A stretch of DNA of 64,000 nt from Planctomycetia bacterium (GTDB lineage Bacteria > Planctomycetota > Phycisphaerae > Phycisphaerales > SM1A02). Under the pieces are notes generated by a model. That model saw only the letters and a program-made list of their open reading frames with translations. It did not search any database and was not told the origin of the DNA. The position numbers and the translations under genes are program-made. Positions 51,346 to 61,256 of the stretch are shown one piece after another. The stretch is taken from the NCBI GenBank assembly GCA_005799495.1, contig SYGP01000031.1:124001-188000 (forward strand), read 5' to 3'. Numbering within the stretch: the stretch's first letter is position 1; each line of letters begins with the position of its first letter.

Positions 51346-52704
51346 TCATCCGCGAAAGGCGGGCAGAAACACCATCACGGCGCTCATCGTGATTTGGACT
51401 GCCGCAAGCGCCAAGAAGGGCAGCCTCACTTCGCTCGGTGTCCAGTCCGCACCGACCCCGCGTACCGAAGCAACCGCCAGCGGCAACAGAAGAAGGAGCG
51501 GCAGGTCGACATAGCGCTCCCACGCTTGACTGTTCGCACTCAGCGCTGCAACGATCGCGAGCGCTGCACAGCCAAGCGTCACTTGCCAACCCCGTGCGCC
51601 AGGCGCCGTGGACTGTGCGGCAATTCCGGCCACAAACACCGCTCCCGCGCATGCCAGAAACATCACGATGACACTTCGGTTCATCACATGGGGAGTGCGC
51701 TCAATCACTTGCCAGATCGGCCCACCCCAGCGCCCGTCATCCTTGTTGAAGTCCGTCGCCGGTATCACCGAAATGAGCAATCCAATCAAGACGGCCGCCG
51801 CGAGCACGCGGAGTGCGGGACGCATTCGAGAGCGAATCAGGAACGGCGATCCCCAGAGCCCAAGCAGCGAGAGTGCAAGCGCTGGAAGCGCAGGATTGAA
51901 TCCCGCCGCGTGTTGTGCGCGGTACACCGGAGGCACCAACCCTCCCCACAACGACACAAGCCCCGCAAGCACCACGCATGGCATCAGCACCGCCACGATT
52001 GCAGATCCAACGATCGCAGCACGCGAGGGAGAGACTCCTGAAGTGCCGACCACCCCACGAGGCGATTGCAGCACGCTCCACGCGGCGCAGGCGATCGGCG
52101 CAACAATCCAGATGGATGGCTGACGCACGAACACGGCAAGCGCTGCGGCGAATCCAGCTGCGAGAATCCACGGTGGCGTCAAGGGCCGCATGAGCACGCT
52201 TGCCATCGCCACCGCAGACCACATCAGCGCGGAGACATCCGTTGTCATCCAGATGCTGCCCGAGAGCATGTAAGGACTGGCGAGAAGCGGCAGACACATC
52301 ACGCATGCCGTGATCGGATCCACGACTCGCCGCAGCGCCATCCATAAGACTGCAAGAGTGGCCGCGCCAGCCAGACTTGCCACAAGACGCTGCAGGATCC
52401 GCGACCGCACCCCTGCAGCATCGAGCGATGCGATCGCAAGGTGAAACCCTGGGCTCGTTGCGGATGGATAGTCCGCGAGCGCCTCGCGGAGGGGAGGTGC
52501 TCCTTCCTCCCCACGCAAGGACGCTGAGAAGCGTTCCATCACATGGACATGATGCTCATCCTGATCCCACGCCTCGCTTGTTCCCCCTCCACCGAAGAGA
52601 ATGACTGGCCAGGTCAGCAGCACGAACGCGCCGAACAGCAGCGCGAGCCAGCCCCCGCCTCGGGGGGCATTCGGGCGGGCGGGTGCGGCAGTCGGCGCGG
52701 GCAT
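51346..52704 (-). CDS. GT-C-type membrane glycosyltransferase, ALG10-like
   Basis: A 452-residue membrane protein with about ten helices. The first outer loop begins DQDEHHVHVMERF and continues to YPSATSPGFHLAIASL, which resembles the loop of ALG10/DIE2 glucosyltransferases, where an early acidic residue is catalytic; TTDVSALMWSAVA and AVFVRQPSIWIVAPI also match that family's second segment. Such enzymes use polyprenyl-phosphate-linked sugars as donors. Acceptor unknown. It follows the UbiA-type gene by 7 bases, in the same operon, which would supply a lipid-linked donor. Confidence 0.68.
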   Translation of the reverse strand: MPAPTAAPARPNAPRGGGWLALLFGAFVLLTWPVILFGGGGTSEAWDQDEHHVHVMERFSASLRGEEGAPPLREALADYPSATSPGFHLAIASLDAAGVRSRILQRLVASLAGAATLAVLWMALRRVVDPITACVMCLPLLASPYMLSGSIWMTTDVSALMWSAVAMASVLMRPLTPPWILAAGFAAALAVFVRQPSIWIVAPIACAAWSVLQSPRGVVGTSGVSPSRAAIVGSAIVAVLMPCVVLAGLVSLWGGLVPPVYRAQHAAGFNPALPALALSLLGLWGSPFLIRSRMRPALRVLAAAVLIGLLISVIPATDFNKDDGRWGGPIWQVIERTPHVMNRSVIVMFLACAGAVFVAGIAAQSTAPGARGWQVTLGCAALAIVAALSANSQAWERYVDLPLLLLLPLAVASVRGVGADWTPSEVRLPFLALAAVQITMSAVMVFLPAFRG

Positions 52705-52711
52705 GGATGGT

Positions 52712-53650
52712 TCAGATCAGCAGCGCTCGCCGCAGTGCGTCCTCCATGCCGGTTGCATAGAGCGCAAGCCACACACCAACGCCAAAGAGAACGACACTCA
52801 CAAGGACAACTCGGTCCGAGCGCAGCGCCTCGAGCGGCGAGTCACTGAGTCCCTGCATGGCACGGTGGTAGAAGCGGTGAACGACGATGAGCACGAGCGG
52901 CGTGAGCATCGCCAGACCAAATGCTCGCACGCCGAACAATCCCTGCGCGTGGGCACTCAGCGTGTACATCAGGAACATGAGCACGGTGAGCCCACCGCTG
53001 ATGCTGAGAAGCCAGTTCAGTTCGCCCGCATCGCCGTACCCCGCGCGAGGTCGCCAATCCGCCGTCCCGGCGCGGCGTGATGAGGAGAGATCGCACATTC
53101 GCTTGATGAATGCGAGATACAGGGTGAGGAAGAACACGCAAAGCAGAAGCCAGATCGACACGGGCACGTCGATCGCAAGAGCTCCTGCCACGGCCCGCAC
53201 GCAGAATCCAGTCGCGATCGTCGCTGCATCGACGAAGATGAGCCGCTTCAATCCGATGTTGTAGAACGCCTGCAGCGCCAGATAAGCGACGACCGCCCAC
53301 ACGACCGCGACATGCACCGCCGCTGCCAGGGCAAGCGCCGCAGTTCCGACAACCACGCCAAGCACCACAGCAGTGGCGACAGACACCTGCCCGGACGCAA
53401 CGGGCCTCCGTCTCTTGACGGGATGCAGACGATCCTCCGCCGCATCGAGCGCGTCGTTGATGCAGTACCAGCAGCTCGCCGCGAGACAGAACGCAGCGAA
53501 TGCCATCAGTTCCGCCACCCCTTTCGCTTGGACGGCAGCGGCCTCGCTTCCGCGGCCTGCGCCAGGCAGCCAGAAAACGATCGGCACGAGCACAAACACA
53601 TTCTTCACCCAGTCCGCCGGGCGGAGCAGACGAATCCAGGGATGCATCAT
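52712..53650 (-). CDS. UbiA-superfamily prenyltransferase, decaprenyl-phosphate phosphoribosyltransferase type
   Basis: A 312-residue membrane protein with about nine helices. The opening WIRLLRPADWVKNVFVLVP and the Asp-rich motif NDALDAAEDRLHPVKRRRP (NDxxDxxxD with trailing KxRP) match the UbiA members that attach phosphoribose to polyprenyl phosphate rather than those that prenylate quinones. In actinobacteria this makes the arabinan precursor. Start is one of two adjacent ATGs. Its downstream partner is the ALG10-like GT-C protein, consistent with a lipid-sugar pathway. Confidence 0.78.
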   Translation of the reverse strand: MMHPWIRLLRPADWVKNVFVLVPIVFWLPGAGRGSEAAAVQAKGVAELMAFAAFCLAASCWYCINDALDAAEDRLHPVKRRRPVASGQVSVATAVVLGVVVGTAALALAAAVHVAVVWAVVAYLALQAFYNIGLKRLIFVDAATIATGFCVRAVAGALAIDVPVSIWLLLCVFFLTLYLAFIKRMCDLSSSRRAGTADWRPRAGYGDAGELNWLLSISGGLTVLMFLMYTLSAHAQGLFGVRAFGLAMLTPLVLIVVHRFYHRAMQGLSDSPLEALRSDRVVLVSVVLFGVGVWLALYATGMEDALRRALLI

Positions 53651-53714
53651 GGGTTTATCGACCCTGATGCCTTCGTGAGGCGAGGAATTCCATGCAATGC
53701 GTTCGCGCTGGGCA

Positions 53715-54962
53715 TCACAGCAGATCCATCAGAACGGAGTCTGCCAGTTGGAAGCCGCGGTCAGTCAGGCGCAGATGCGTTCCCCCTTGCGACAGGAGAC
53801 CAGATCCCACATGCCGTTCGATCGCCGCGCGGCGCTTCGGTCCGCCACTTCCTCGCTCCAGCAACTGCTCGACCCGAGTGCGTTCCATCCCCCCGACCAC
53901 CCGCAGCCCAAGCATGAACGCCTCCCCCACCTGACCATCTTCACTGAGCAACTCCACATCCTGCACGGGCGAACTTGGGCCCTCCGCAAGCCAATCTCCC
54001 AGCCGCGGCACATTCCGCCAGCGAACACCTTGCGCATGGCTTGAGGCACTCGGCCCGAGCCCGAACCAGTCCCCATTGCGCCAATACAACAGGTTGTGCA
54101 GGCACTGCGCACCGGCACGCGACCAGTTGCTGACCTCGTAGCGCTCGAAGCCAGCCGCCGCGAGTGTCTCAACGACGCAGTCGTACTGAGCCGCTTCATT
54201 GTCATCGGAGACGCGTTGAACGACTCCTTGCCTGAGTTTCATCGTCAGCGGCGTGTTGGGTTCGTAGACAAGCCCATAGGCACTCAGGTGATCCGTCTGC
54301 AGCGAGATCGCAGCGCGCAAGTCCGATGCACACTGCTCCACCGTGCTCCCTGGCGCAGCAAAGATGAGATCGAGGTTGATCTGAGGAACGCCCGCAGCGC
54401 GGAGCAGCGAGACGGCGCGCGCCACGGATGCAGGATCATGATCGCGCTCGAGTGCGCGCAGCAGTGATCGGTCGAATGACTGCGCGCCGAGACTGACGCG
54501 CCGCACGCCGAGCCCACGGAGTTCCTGCGCCATCGCGACATCGACCGTCTCGGGGTTGGCTTCAATCGTCCACTCGACATCCGCGGCCATCGGAAGCCGC
54601 GCTCGAAGCCCTTCCACCATCTCCCGCAAGAGCATCGGTGGCAGCATGGTTGGCGTTCCACCTCCAACGAATACGCTCGTCAGCGGACTTTGCACAAAGC
54701 GCGCGGCTGCAGCCGCCTCGGCAAGCAACCGCTCGACGAACGCAGCGCTGCGATTCTCGGAGTCCACGAACGAATAAAAATCGCAGTAGTGGCACTTGTG
54801 TCGGCAGAACGGCACATGCACATACAGCCCCTCGTAGTGCGGGCTTCCGCGCGTCTGCGCGGCTTCCGCCGCACCCTCCGCAGATCGAATCGTTGTTGCG
54901 GCACCAGTGTCACGATCACTGACGCGCACTCCAGCAACCGAAATGTCCATCTTCGACTGCAC
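53715..54962 (-). CDS. hemW: HemW-like radical SAM protein (haem chaperone)
   Basis: A 415-residue radical SAM protein of the HemN/HemW family. The cluster motif CRHKCHYCDF (~53-62) has CxxxCxxC followed by Phe, as in HemW; true coproporphyrinogen oxidases have Cys there. Also seen: FVGGGTPTML, TIEANPETV, GAQSFD, DLIFAAPGST and GLGPSASSH, with the HemW C-terminal domain. HemW binds and delivers haem. The GTG at 54962 is chosen because TACCCT lies 7 bases upstream; ATGs at 54950 and 55004 are alternatives. Confidence 0.93.
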   Translation of the reverse strand: MQSKMDISVAGVRVSDRDTGAATTIRSAEGAAEAAQTRGSPHYEGLYVHVPFCRHKCHYCDFYSFVDSENRSAAFVERLLAEAAAAARFVQSPLTSVFVGGGTPTMLPPMLLREMVEGLRARLPMAADVEWTIEANPETVDVAMAQELRGLGVRRVSLGAQSFDRSLLRALERDHDPASVARAVSLLRAAGVPQINLDLIFAAPGSTVEQCASDLRAAISLQTDHLSAYGLVYEPNTPLTMKLRQGVVQRVSDDNEAAQYDCVVETLAAAGFERYEVSNWSRAGAQCLHNLLYWRNGDWFGLGPSASSHAQGVRWRNVPRLGDWLAEGPSSPVQDVELLSEDGQVGEAFMLGLRVVGGMERTRVEQLLERGSGGPKRRAAIERHVGSGLLSQGGTHLRLTDRGFQLADSVLMDLL

Positions 54963-54969
54963 AGGACCA

Positions 54970-54975
54970 AGGGTA
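54970..54975 (-). promoter_or_regulatory. -10-like hexamer of hemW
   Basis: TACCCT on the minus strand, 7 bases before an in-frame GTG at 54962. Confidence 0.4.
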
Positions 54976-55019
54976 GTCGGACTCCCTCCCTGCGAAGCGC
55001 ACATCGAGCCCCGCTCGGC

Positions 55020-56366
<1,347 letters not shown>

Positions 56367-56391
56367 GCCGCGCGCCAATCACTGACGCCAA

Positions 56392-59300
56392 TCAACGACG
56401 CTGCAAACGACCGGCGGGCTTGGCAGGCTGAACGGGCTGCGAGGCATCATCTGCCAGACCGCCGCCCGCACAGAAGATCTGCGCCAGTTGCACGCACGAT
56501 TCATCCCAGGCGAGAGAGCAGCACTCCGGCTGAACCTTGCCGCAGATGAGGAAGCAGCAGTTCTCTTGCGCGCAGAACGGCGTTGACTGTGCTTCAAAGC
56601 ACGATCCCGTCGCATCGCTGCCGCAGCTCGGGCCATCACAACCACAGGAAACGATTCCTTGGGCAATCTTCACGCAGTTGCTGTCCCAAGAGGAATCGCA
56701 GCAGAATGGATCTGCTACGCACACTGCCTCGCAGCAGTCGATGTTGGCGCAGGATGGACCAGCATGCGGGAAACAGCATGGACCTGTTCCCGCGTCGCCA
56801 CACTCCGGCGGAGGGCACGCGGCATCGGGTCCGCGCGCGCAGGATTCCAGCGCCGCCGCCACGCAAGTCACATCCCAGACCACCTCGCAGCAGAACGCAT
56901 CTGCTCCACACACCAGCGTGCAGCAGGCCAAGTCGTTGCATGCCGTGCGTTCATGCGGCTCGCAGCAGGGTCCCGAACACGCATCGCCACACTCCTTCGC
57001 ACAGTTGCAGGACTCTGATCCGAGCGCCAACTCCACGCAGAACTCATCCCAGAAGAAGTCGCGGCAGAAGTTCTCCGTGTCGAGTTCGCACACCGCCTCA
57101 CAACATGCGGCATCTCGGCACTTCGGAGCGTCATAGTGCACGAGACAGCAATCACCCGCAGCCTCATCTCCGCACTCGATATCCGAGGCGCAGTTCTCCG
57201 TGTCCTTCTGAGCCATCTCGGCACACACATCGTCCCACTCCGTATCGCAGCAGTACGGATCCTTGCGGCAGACTTCGATGCAACATGGCGCGTTGCTGCA
57301 GCCCTGGCCAAGATGACCGAGGAAGCACGGCCCGTTCAGCGGCGATCCGCAGCCCGATGAGCAGCGCTGCTCGGCGGTCTGCACGCAGAAGCCGTCCCAG
57401 CCCGTCGAACAGCAGAACGGATCGACCGCACACACCGTTGAACAGCAGAACGCATCACGGCAGTACGGCGCATCATGCGGCAGCAGACAATCGCCACTGC
57501 ACGGGTTGCCACAACCAGGTAATCCACAGCAGAGACCGCGTGCAAGGGACACGCACTCTTGATCCCATCCAATCGTGCAGCACTGTGCATCGTTGAAGCA
57601 CACGGCGCTTGCACACGCCACATCCTCGCAGCCTGGGTTGTCATGCACCTCGGTGCAGGAACCGATGCAATCGGCAGTCCAAGCCGGAGCGGGACGGCAG
57701 CGCTGGAATGCGAGAGTCACGCACGCCTGATCCCATGCGTTGCTGCAGCACGATGGCCGTTCGAAGCAAACCGCATTGCAACAGGAGGGATCGATGCTGC
57801 CGGGTGTTGAGTGCACCGAAAACGAAGATCCCGTCCCTGGACATCCGCCCACCGTGACGCAGACAAAAGGCGCCAGGTCCGCGCACGCCTGATCCCACAC
57901 GATTCGACAGCAGTTCGGCTCGATGGAACAGACTGCAGCAGCACACTCCACATCGGAGCAACTTCGTTGCGGGTGCGCTTGAAGGCAATCCCCTCGGCCG
58001 CTGCCAGCACCCGTGGGCAACTGGCAGCCGAAGCCGAGAGTTGCATAGGTGAGCGCCTGCTGCACACAGATGGAATCCCATACTTGCACACAGCAGAATG
58101 GGTCGAAAGAGCAAACCTGCCCGCAGCACGCGCTGTCACTGCATCCCTGCAGGAAGCTCGCCACAAAGCAGGTGCGTCCGTCGTCGGAGCCGCACTGCGT
58201 CTTCTCTTTCCGGCAGAGCGCCTCCGCAGTCTCCACGCAGTTGGAGTCCCACTCTTGCGTGCAACAGAAGGAATCGGTGGCACACACCAGCTCACAGCAG
58301 GGCGCGTTGTCGCAGAAGGGCGTCAAATGCGGCGTGAGGCAATCCTCGGCAAACACATCGCCGCATCCACCACACTCCGTCGCAACCAGCTCGACGCACT
58401 TTTCATCCCACTCGATATCACAGCAATTCGGCTCCACCTCGCAGACCTTCGAGCAGCACGCTGGATCCTCGCAACCTGGCTCCGCGTGTGCGACCAGACA
58501 ACTGCCCGTTGCGGTATCACAGCTCGGATTCGATGCGCAGAAACTGGACGCAGCTGCGACGCAAGACGCGTCCCAGTTCACGCCGCAACAAAATGGATCG
58601 CTGTTGCAGACACTGTTGCAGCAGGTCGTGGAGCTGCATCCGGGCGTCGTGTGGACCACGAAGCAACCCTGCTCCTCGCCCCCGCCGCCGCAGGCACAGG
58701 ACACGCCTGAACACAACTGCAGCGTTTCACTGACGCACTGAACGTCCCAAACGATGTTGCAGCAGTACGGATCCAACTTGCACACCGTGGTGCAGCACTG
58801 GGCATCATTGCAGTATGGAGTACCGTGGGAGAGACAGCAATCCCCCGCCGCCGGGCTTCCGCACGCGAGGTCGGGGCAAAAGAGTCCCGCATTGTCGATG
58901 CACGCCTGATCCCATCGCACCGTGCAACACTGGGGATCGACCACACACACGGTCTGACAGCACTGTGGGTCACTGCAGTACGGAAGCGGAGATGGAACGA
59001 AGCACGTGTTCGGGATGACGGATGCACCGCAGCTCAGGCAGTTGGCGACCGCCAAGTCTGCGCATGCTTGATCCCAAAGCGTGTTGCAGCACGCAGGCCG
59101 CAGCTCACAGACCACCTTGCAGCAGGTGTCATCATTGCATGCGGGCCCCGTTCCCCCGAGCAGGCAGGATCCAGTCCCGAGTCCGCCGCAAGTCCCGCAC
59201 TGATCAGCTGCAAGCAAAACACAGTTCTCCTCCCACGCCAACGAGCAGCACGTGGGCAGGACCGCACACACGAACTCACAACAGTTCTTGTCCGAGCAGA

Positions 59301-60492
59301 ATGGGCCATGGGTTTCGCTACACGGTCCAACCGCATCCGATCCACAGAACTGGTTGACTGCACTCGGCGGATTGGGGGCGCCAGGAGTGTCGATGCCCGT
59401 GATCACCACTTGATCAAAGCCACGGCACGCCTTGTTGTCGTTGTTGCGGTACACATGAAAAGCTGCCTGCTCCTGACCTCCAACGTCGACGGGTTCGACC
59501 TCATAGAGCGGTCCATCGCCGTAAATGCATCCTTGCCCCGTCGGTCCAGTCTCGTTGAGCGACCGATCCACGGAAATCATGTCGACGACGAAGTCCCAGG
59601 GCGGGAAGAGATTCGGCGGGGGCGACGCGCTGTTCGTGAAAGGGGCATCAATCTCACAATCTGAATTGGCATCAATCCGCTGCCCCACGGTGGGTATCGC
59701 GGCCTTTGCCACATACGTGCCCCCAGAGGGACGTCGATAGACCAACATCCATGTCGTGTTGAAGTCGTGCTGATTCGCGAATGTCAGTGACTGCCCCTGC
59801 GGGAGGGTGACCGCCGTGACCCCGTCTGGCGGCTCCAGCGAGCAACTGTCGTCTCGAACGAGCGCGAGTCCTGTCCCGAGGCCTGTCGTTGCGAAGGTGG
59901 CATTCGTCGCACGCAGGTCAATGACCTTCTTGATGAAGCCTTGCTGCAGGCTGGTGCCGTTGCCGCGCGATACTTGCAGCAGGTAAACGCCATTGTTGAA
60001 CCTGTTGTCAAAGGCGAATCCTTGCGGGAAGGACCTCGGCAATCGAAACTCGATGTACCTCTGCTGGGGATCGATCGGATTCGGTACGCCGCTGCGGAAC
60101 TCCGAAATGGTGAAGGCAGGTATTCGACCAGCAGACCCAAGCCCTCCCTGCCCGACAGGTCGGGCGACCTGCACGGCGGTAAGCAGCATGGTTCGGTCGC
60201 GCGTATCGAGGACTCCGTTGCGGTTGAGGTCCGCACACGCTCGGTACTGCTGCGGCGTCGCCGAGAACAGCGCGTTCCATGCCACCACATCATCCGCATC
60301 GACCTTCGTGTCCTCATTGATGTCGCCAACAAAGGACGCGGGTTCGCAGTACTGCGCACGAGCCGGGGACACCACACCAAAGGCAAGGACAGCCAGCACT
60401 CCTGCAAGGAGCGCTGACCAACACCCAGCCTGTGGCAGAGACTTCAATCGCACATCAAATCCGATCGGTTCATCGACCTCTTCTGTCCTCAT
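56392..60492 (-). CDS. Giant secreted protein with 17 cysteine-rich tandem repeats
   Basis: A 1366-residue exported protein. A signal sequence (~25-46, ending ARA) precedes two calcium-loop segments (GDINEDTKVDADDV, ~56-69, and ADLNRNGVLDTRD, ~87-99), a dockerin-like pair, then a beta-rich lamin-tail-like domain (~125-380). From ~383 to the end run 17 repeats averaging ~58 residues with the pattern C...H..P.C.D..CC..VC..DP.CC...WD..C...A...C. The paired Cys and the Trp-Asp are nearly invariant. Not a domain I recognise. The cysteines imply many disulfides. Starts inside the uppS stop (ATGA). Confidence 0.9.
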   Translation of the reverse strand: MRTEEVDEPIGFDVRLKSLPQAGCWSALLAGVLAVLAFGVVSPARAQYCEPASFVGDINEDTKVDADDVVAWNALFSATPQQYRACADLNRNGVLDTRDRTMLLTAVQVARPVGQGGLGSAGRIPAFTISEFRSGVPNPIDPQQRYIEFRLPRSFPQGFAFDNRFNNGVYLLQVSRGNGTSLQQGFIKKVIDLRATNATFATTGLGTGLALVRDDSCSLEPPDGVTAVTLPQGQSLTFANQHDFNTTWMLVYRRPSGGTYVAKAAIPTVGQRIDANSDCEIDAPFTNSASPPPNLFPPWDFVVDMISVDRSLNETGPTGQGCIYGDGPLYEVEPVDVGGQEQAAFHVYRNNDNKACRGFDQVVITGIDTPGAPNPPSAVNQFCGSDAVGPCSETHGPFCSDKNCCEFVCAVLPTCCSLAWEENCVLLAADQCGTCGGLGTGSCLLGGTGPACNDDTCCKVVCELRPACCNTLWDQACADLAVANCLSCGASVIPNTCFVPSPLPYCSDPQCCQTVCVVDPQCCTVRWDQACIDNAGLFCPDLACGSPAAGDCCLSHGTPYCNDAQCCTTVCKLDPYCCNIVWDVQCVSETLQLCSGVSCACGGGGEEQGCFVVHTTPGCSSTTCCNSVCNSDPFCCGVNWDASCVAAASSFCASNPSCDTATGSCLVAHAEPGCEDPACCSKVCEVEPNCCDIEWDEKCVELVATECGGCGDVFAEDCLTPHLTPFCDNAPCCELVCATDSFCCTQEWDSNCVETAEALCRKEKTQCGSDDGRTCFVASFLQGCSDSACCGQVCSFDPFCCVQVWDSICVQQALTYATLGFGCQLPTGAGSGRGDCLQAHPQRSCSDVECAAAVCSIEPNCCRIVWDQACADLAPFVCVTVGGCPGTGSSFSVHSTPGSIDPSCCNAVCFERPSCCSNAWDQACVTLAFQRCRPAPAWTADCIGSCTEVHDNPGCEDVACASAVCFNDAQCCTIGWDQECVSLARGLCCGLPGCGNPCSGDCLLPHDAPYCRDAFCCSTVCAVDPFCCSTGWDGFCVQTAEQRCSSGCGSPLNGPCFLGHLGQGCSNAPCCIEVCRKDPYCCDTEWDDVCAEMAQKDTENCASDIECGDEAAGDCCLVHYDAPKCRDAACCEAVCELDTENFCRDFFWDEFCVELALGSESCNCAKECGDACSGPCCEPHERTACNDLACCTLVCGADAFCCEVVWDVTCVAAALESCARGPDAACPPPECGDAGTGPCCFPHAGPSCANIDCCEAVCVADPFCCDSSWDSNCVKIAQGIVSCGCDGPSCGSDATGSCFEAQSTPFCAQENCCFLICGKVQPECCSLAWDESCVQLAQIFCAGGGLADDASQPVQPAKPAGRLQRR
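56400..59345 (-). repeat. Tandem array of 17 coding repeats (~165-185 bp each)
   Basis: The DNA encoding the cysteine-rich repeats. Units diverge at the nucleotide level (no two look identical by eye), while the Cys, Trp and Asp codons keep their places, so the array is old and under selection rather than a recent slippage product. Repeat 14 has an altered second half (Thr-Glu-Asn-Phe-Cys in place of CC), and repeat 10 lacks its first cysteine. Confidence 0.85.
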
Positions 60493-61256
60493 ACAGTACG
60501 GGCAGACAGCGGATTGGGATCACCTTTCGACAAAGTTGGAGGCAAGACCCCCCCGAATGTGCGCTTGCGAGCCGCGAACTCGGTCGCCGCGTCGCGCAGA
60601 TGTGTGGGACGGAAGTCGGGCCACAACACATCCAGGAAGAGCAGTTCTGCATAACTGAGCTGCCAAAGCAGGAAATTCGACAGGCGCTGCTGCCCAGCCG
60701 TCCGAATCAGCAAGTCCGGGTCTGGAAGGCCGGAGGTACAGAGCGCCGAACTCACCTGCGCCTCGTCGATAGTGTCCACTGCGAGTGAGCCCTCTGTGGC
60801 ACGGGTGGCAAGGTGACGAGCGGCAGCGACCAGTTCGGCTCGAGCACCGTAATTCAATGCCAGCGCCAGCGTGATTCTGTTGCACGCAGCCGTTGCTTGC
60901 TCAGTCGCATCCAGTTCGTCCAGGACGCGGGTCGGCAGCCCGTCTCGCAGACCAACACGCTTCAGGCGCACCCCGCTGCGAACCAGTCCATCTCTCTCTT
61001 CCACCAACTTCTCCACGCAGAGCGCCATCAGCGCATCGACCTCGGCCACAGGACGCGACCAATTCTCGCTGGAAAAGGAATAGAGCGTGAGCACCTGAAT
61101 CCCGATCTCCGCTGCGCATTCCAGCACGGGACGAATGGCCAAAGCGCCAGCCCGGTGCCCGTCGACACGAGGCAGCCCGCGAGACTGCGCCCAGCGTCCA
61201 TTGCCGTCCATGATTATGGCGACATGCTGCGGAACACTTGGCGAATCAACGCTCAC
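60489..61256 (-). CDS. uppS: Isoprenyl (undecaprenyl) diphosphate synthase
   Basis: A 255-residue cis-prenyltransferase that makes the lipid carrier for peptidoglycan and other glycans. Seen: VAIIMDGNGRWAQSRGLPR (~12-30) with the catalytic Asp, GHRAGA, LYSFSSENWSRP, LNYGARAEL and the closing block PDLLIRTAGQQRLSNFLLWQ, YAELLFLDVLWPDF. In the closing block the usual Gly-Glu of RT(S/G)GEQR is Gly-Gln, which is uncommon. Overlaps the genes on both sides by four bases, so it sits in an operon with two secreted proteins. Confidence 0.95.
   Translation of the reverse strand: MSVDSPSVPQHVAIIMDGNGRWAQSRGLPRVDGHRAGALAIRPVLECAAEIGIQVLTLYSFSSENWSRPVAEVDALMALCVEKLVEERDGLVRSGVRLKRVGLRDGLPTRVLDELDATEQATAACNRITLALALNYGARAELVAAARHLATRATEGSLAVDTIDEAQVSSALCTSGLPDPDLLIRTAGQQRLSNFLLWQLSYAELLFLDVLWPDFRPTHLRDAATEFAARKRTFGGVLPPTLSKGDPNPLSARTV

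Noticed and set aside
56392-60492. Idea that the cysteine-rich array is a recent repeat expansion or assembly artefact
   Set aside because: Units differ at most positions except the structural residues, the frame is open throughout, and non-canonical units (10, 14) are interspersed, which argues for an old array.
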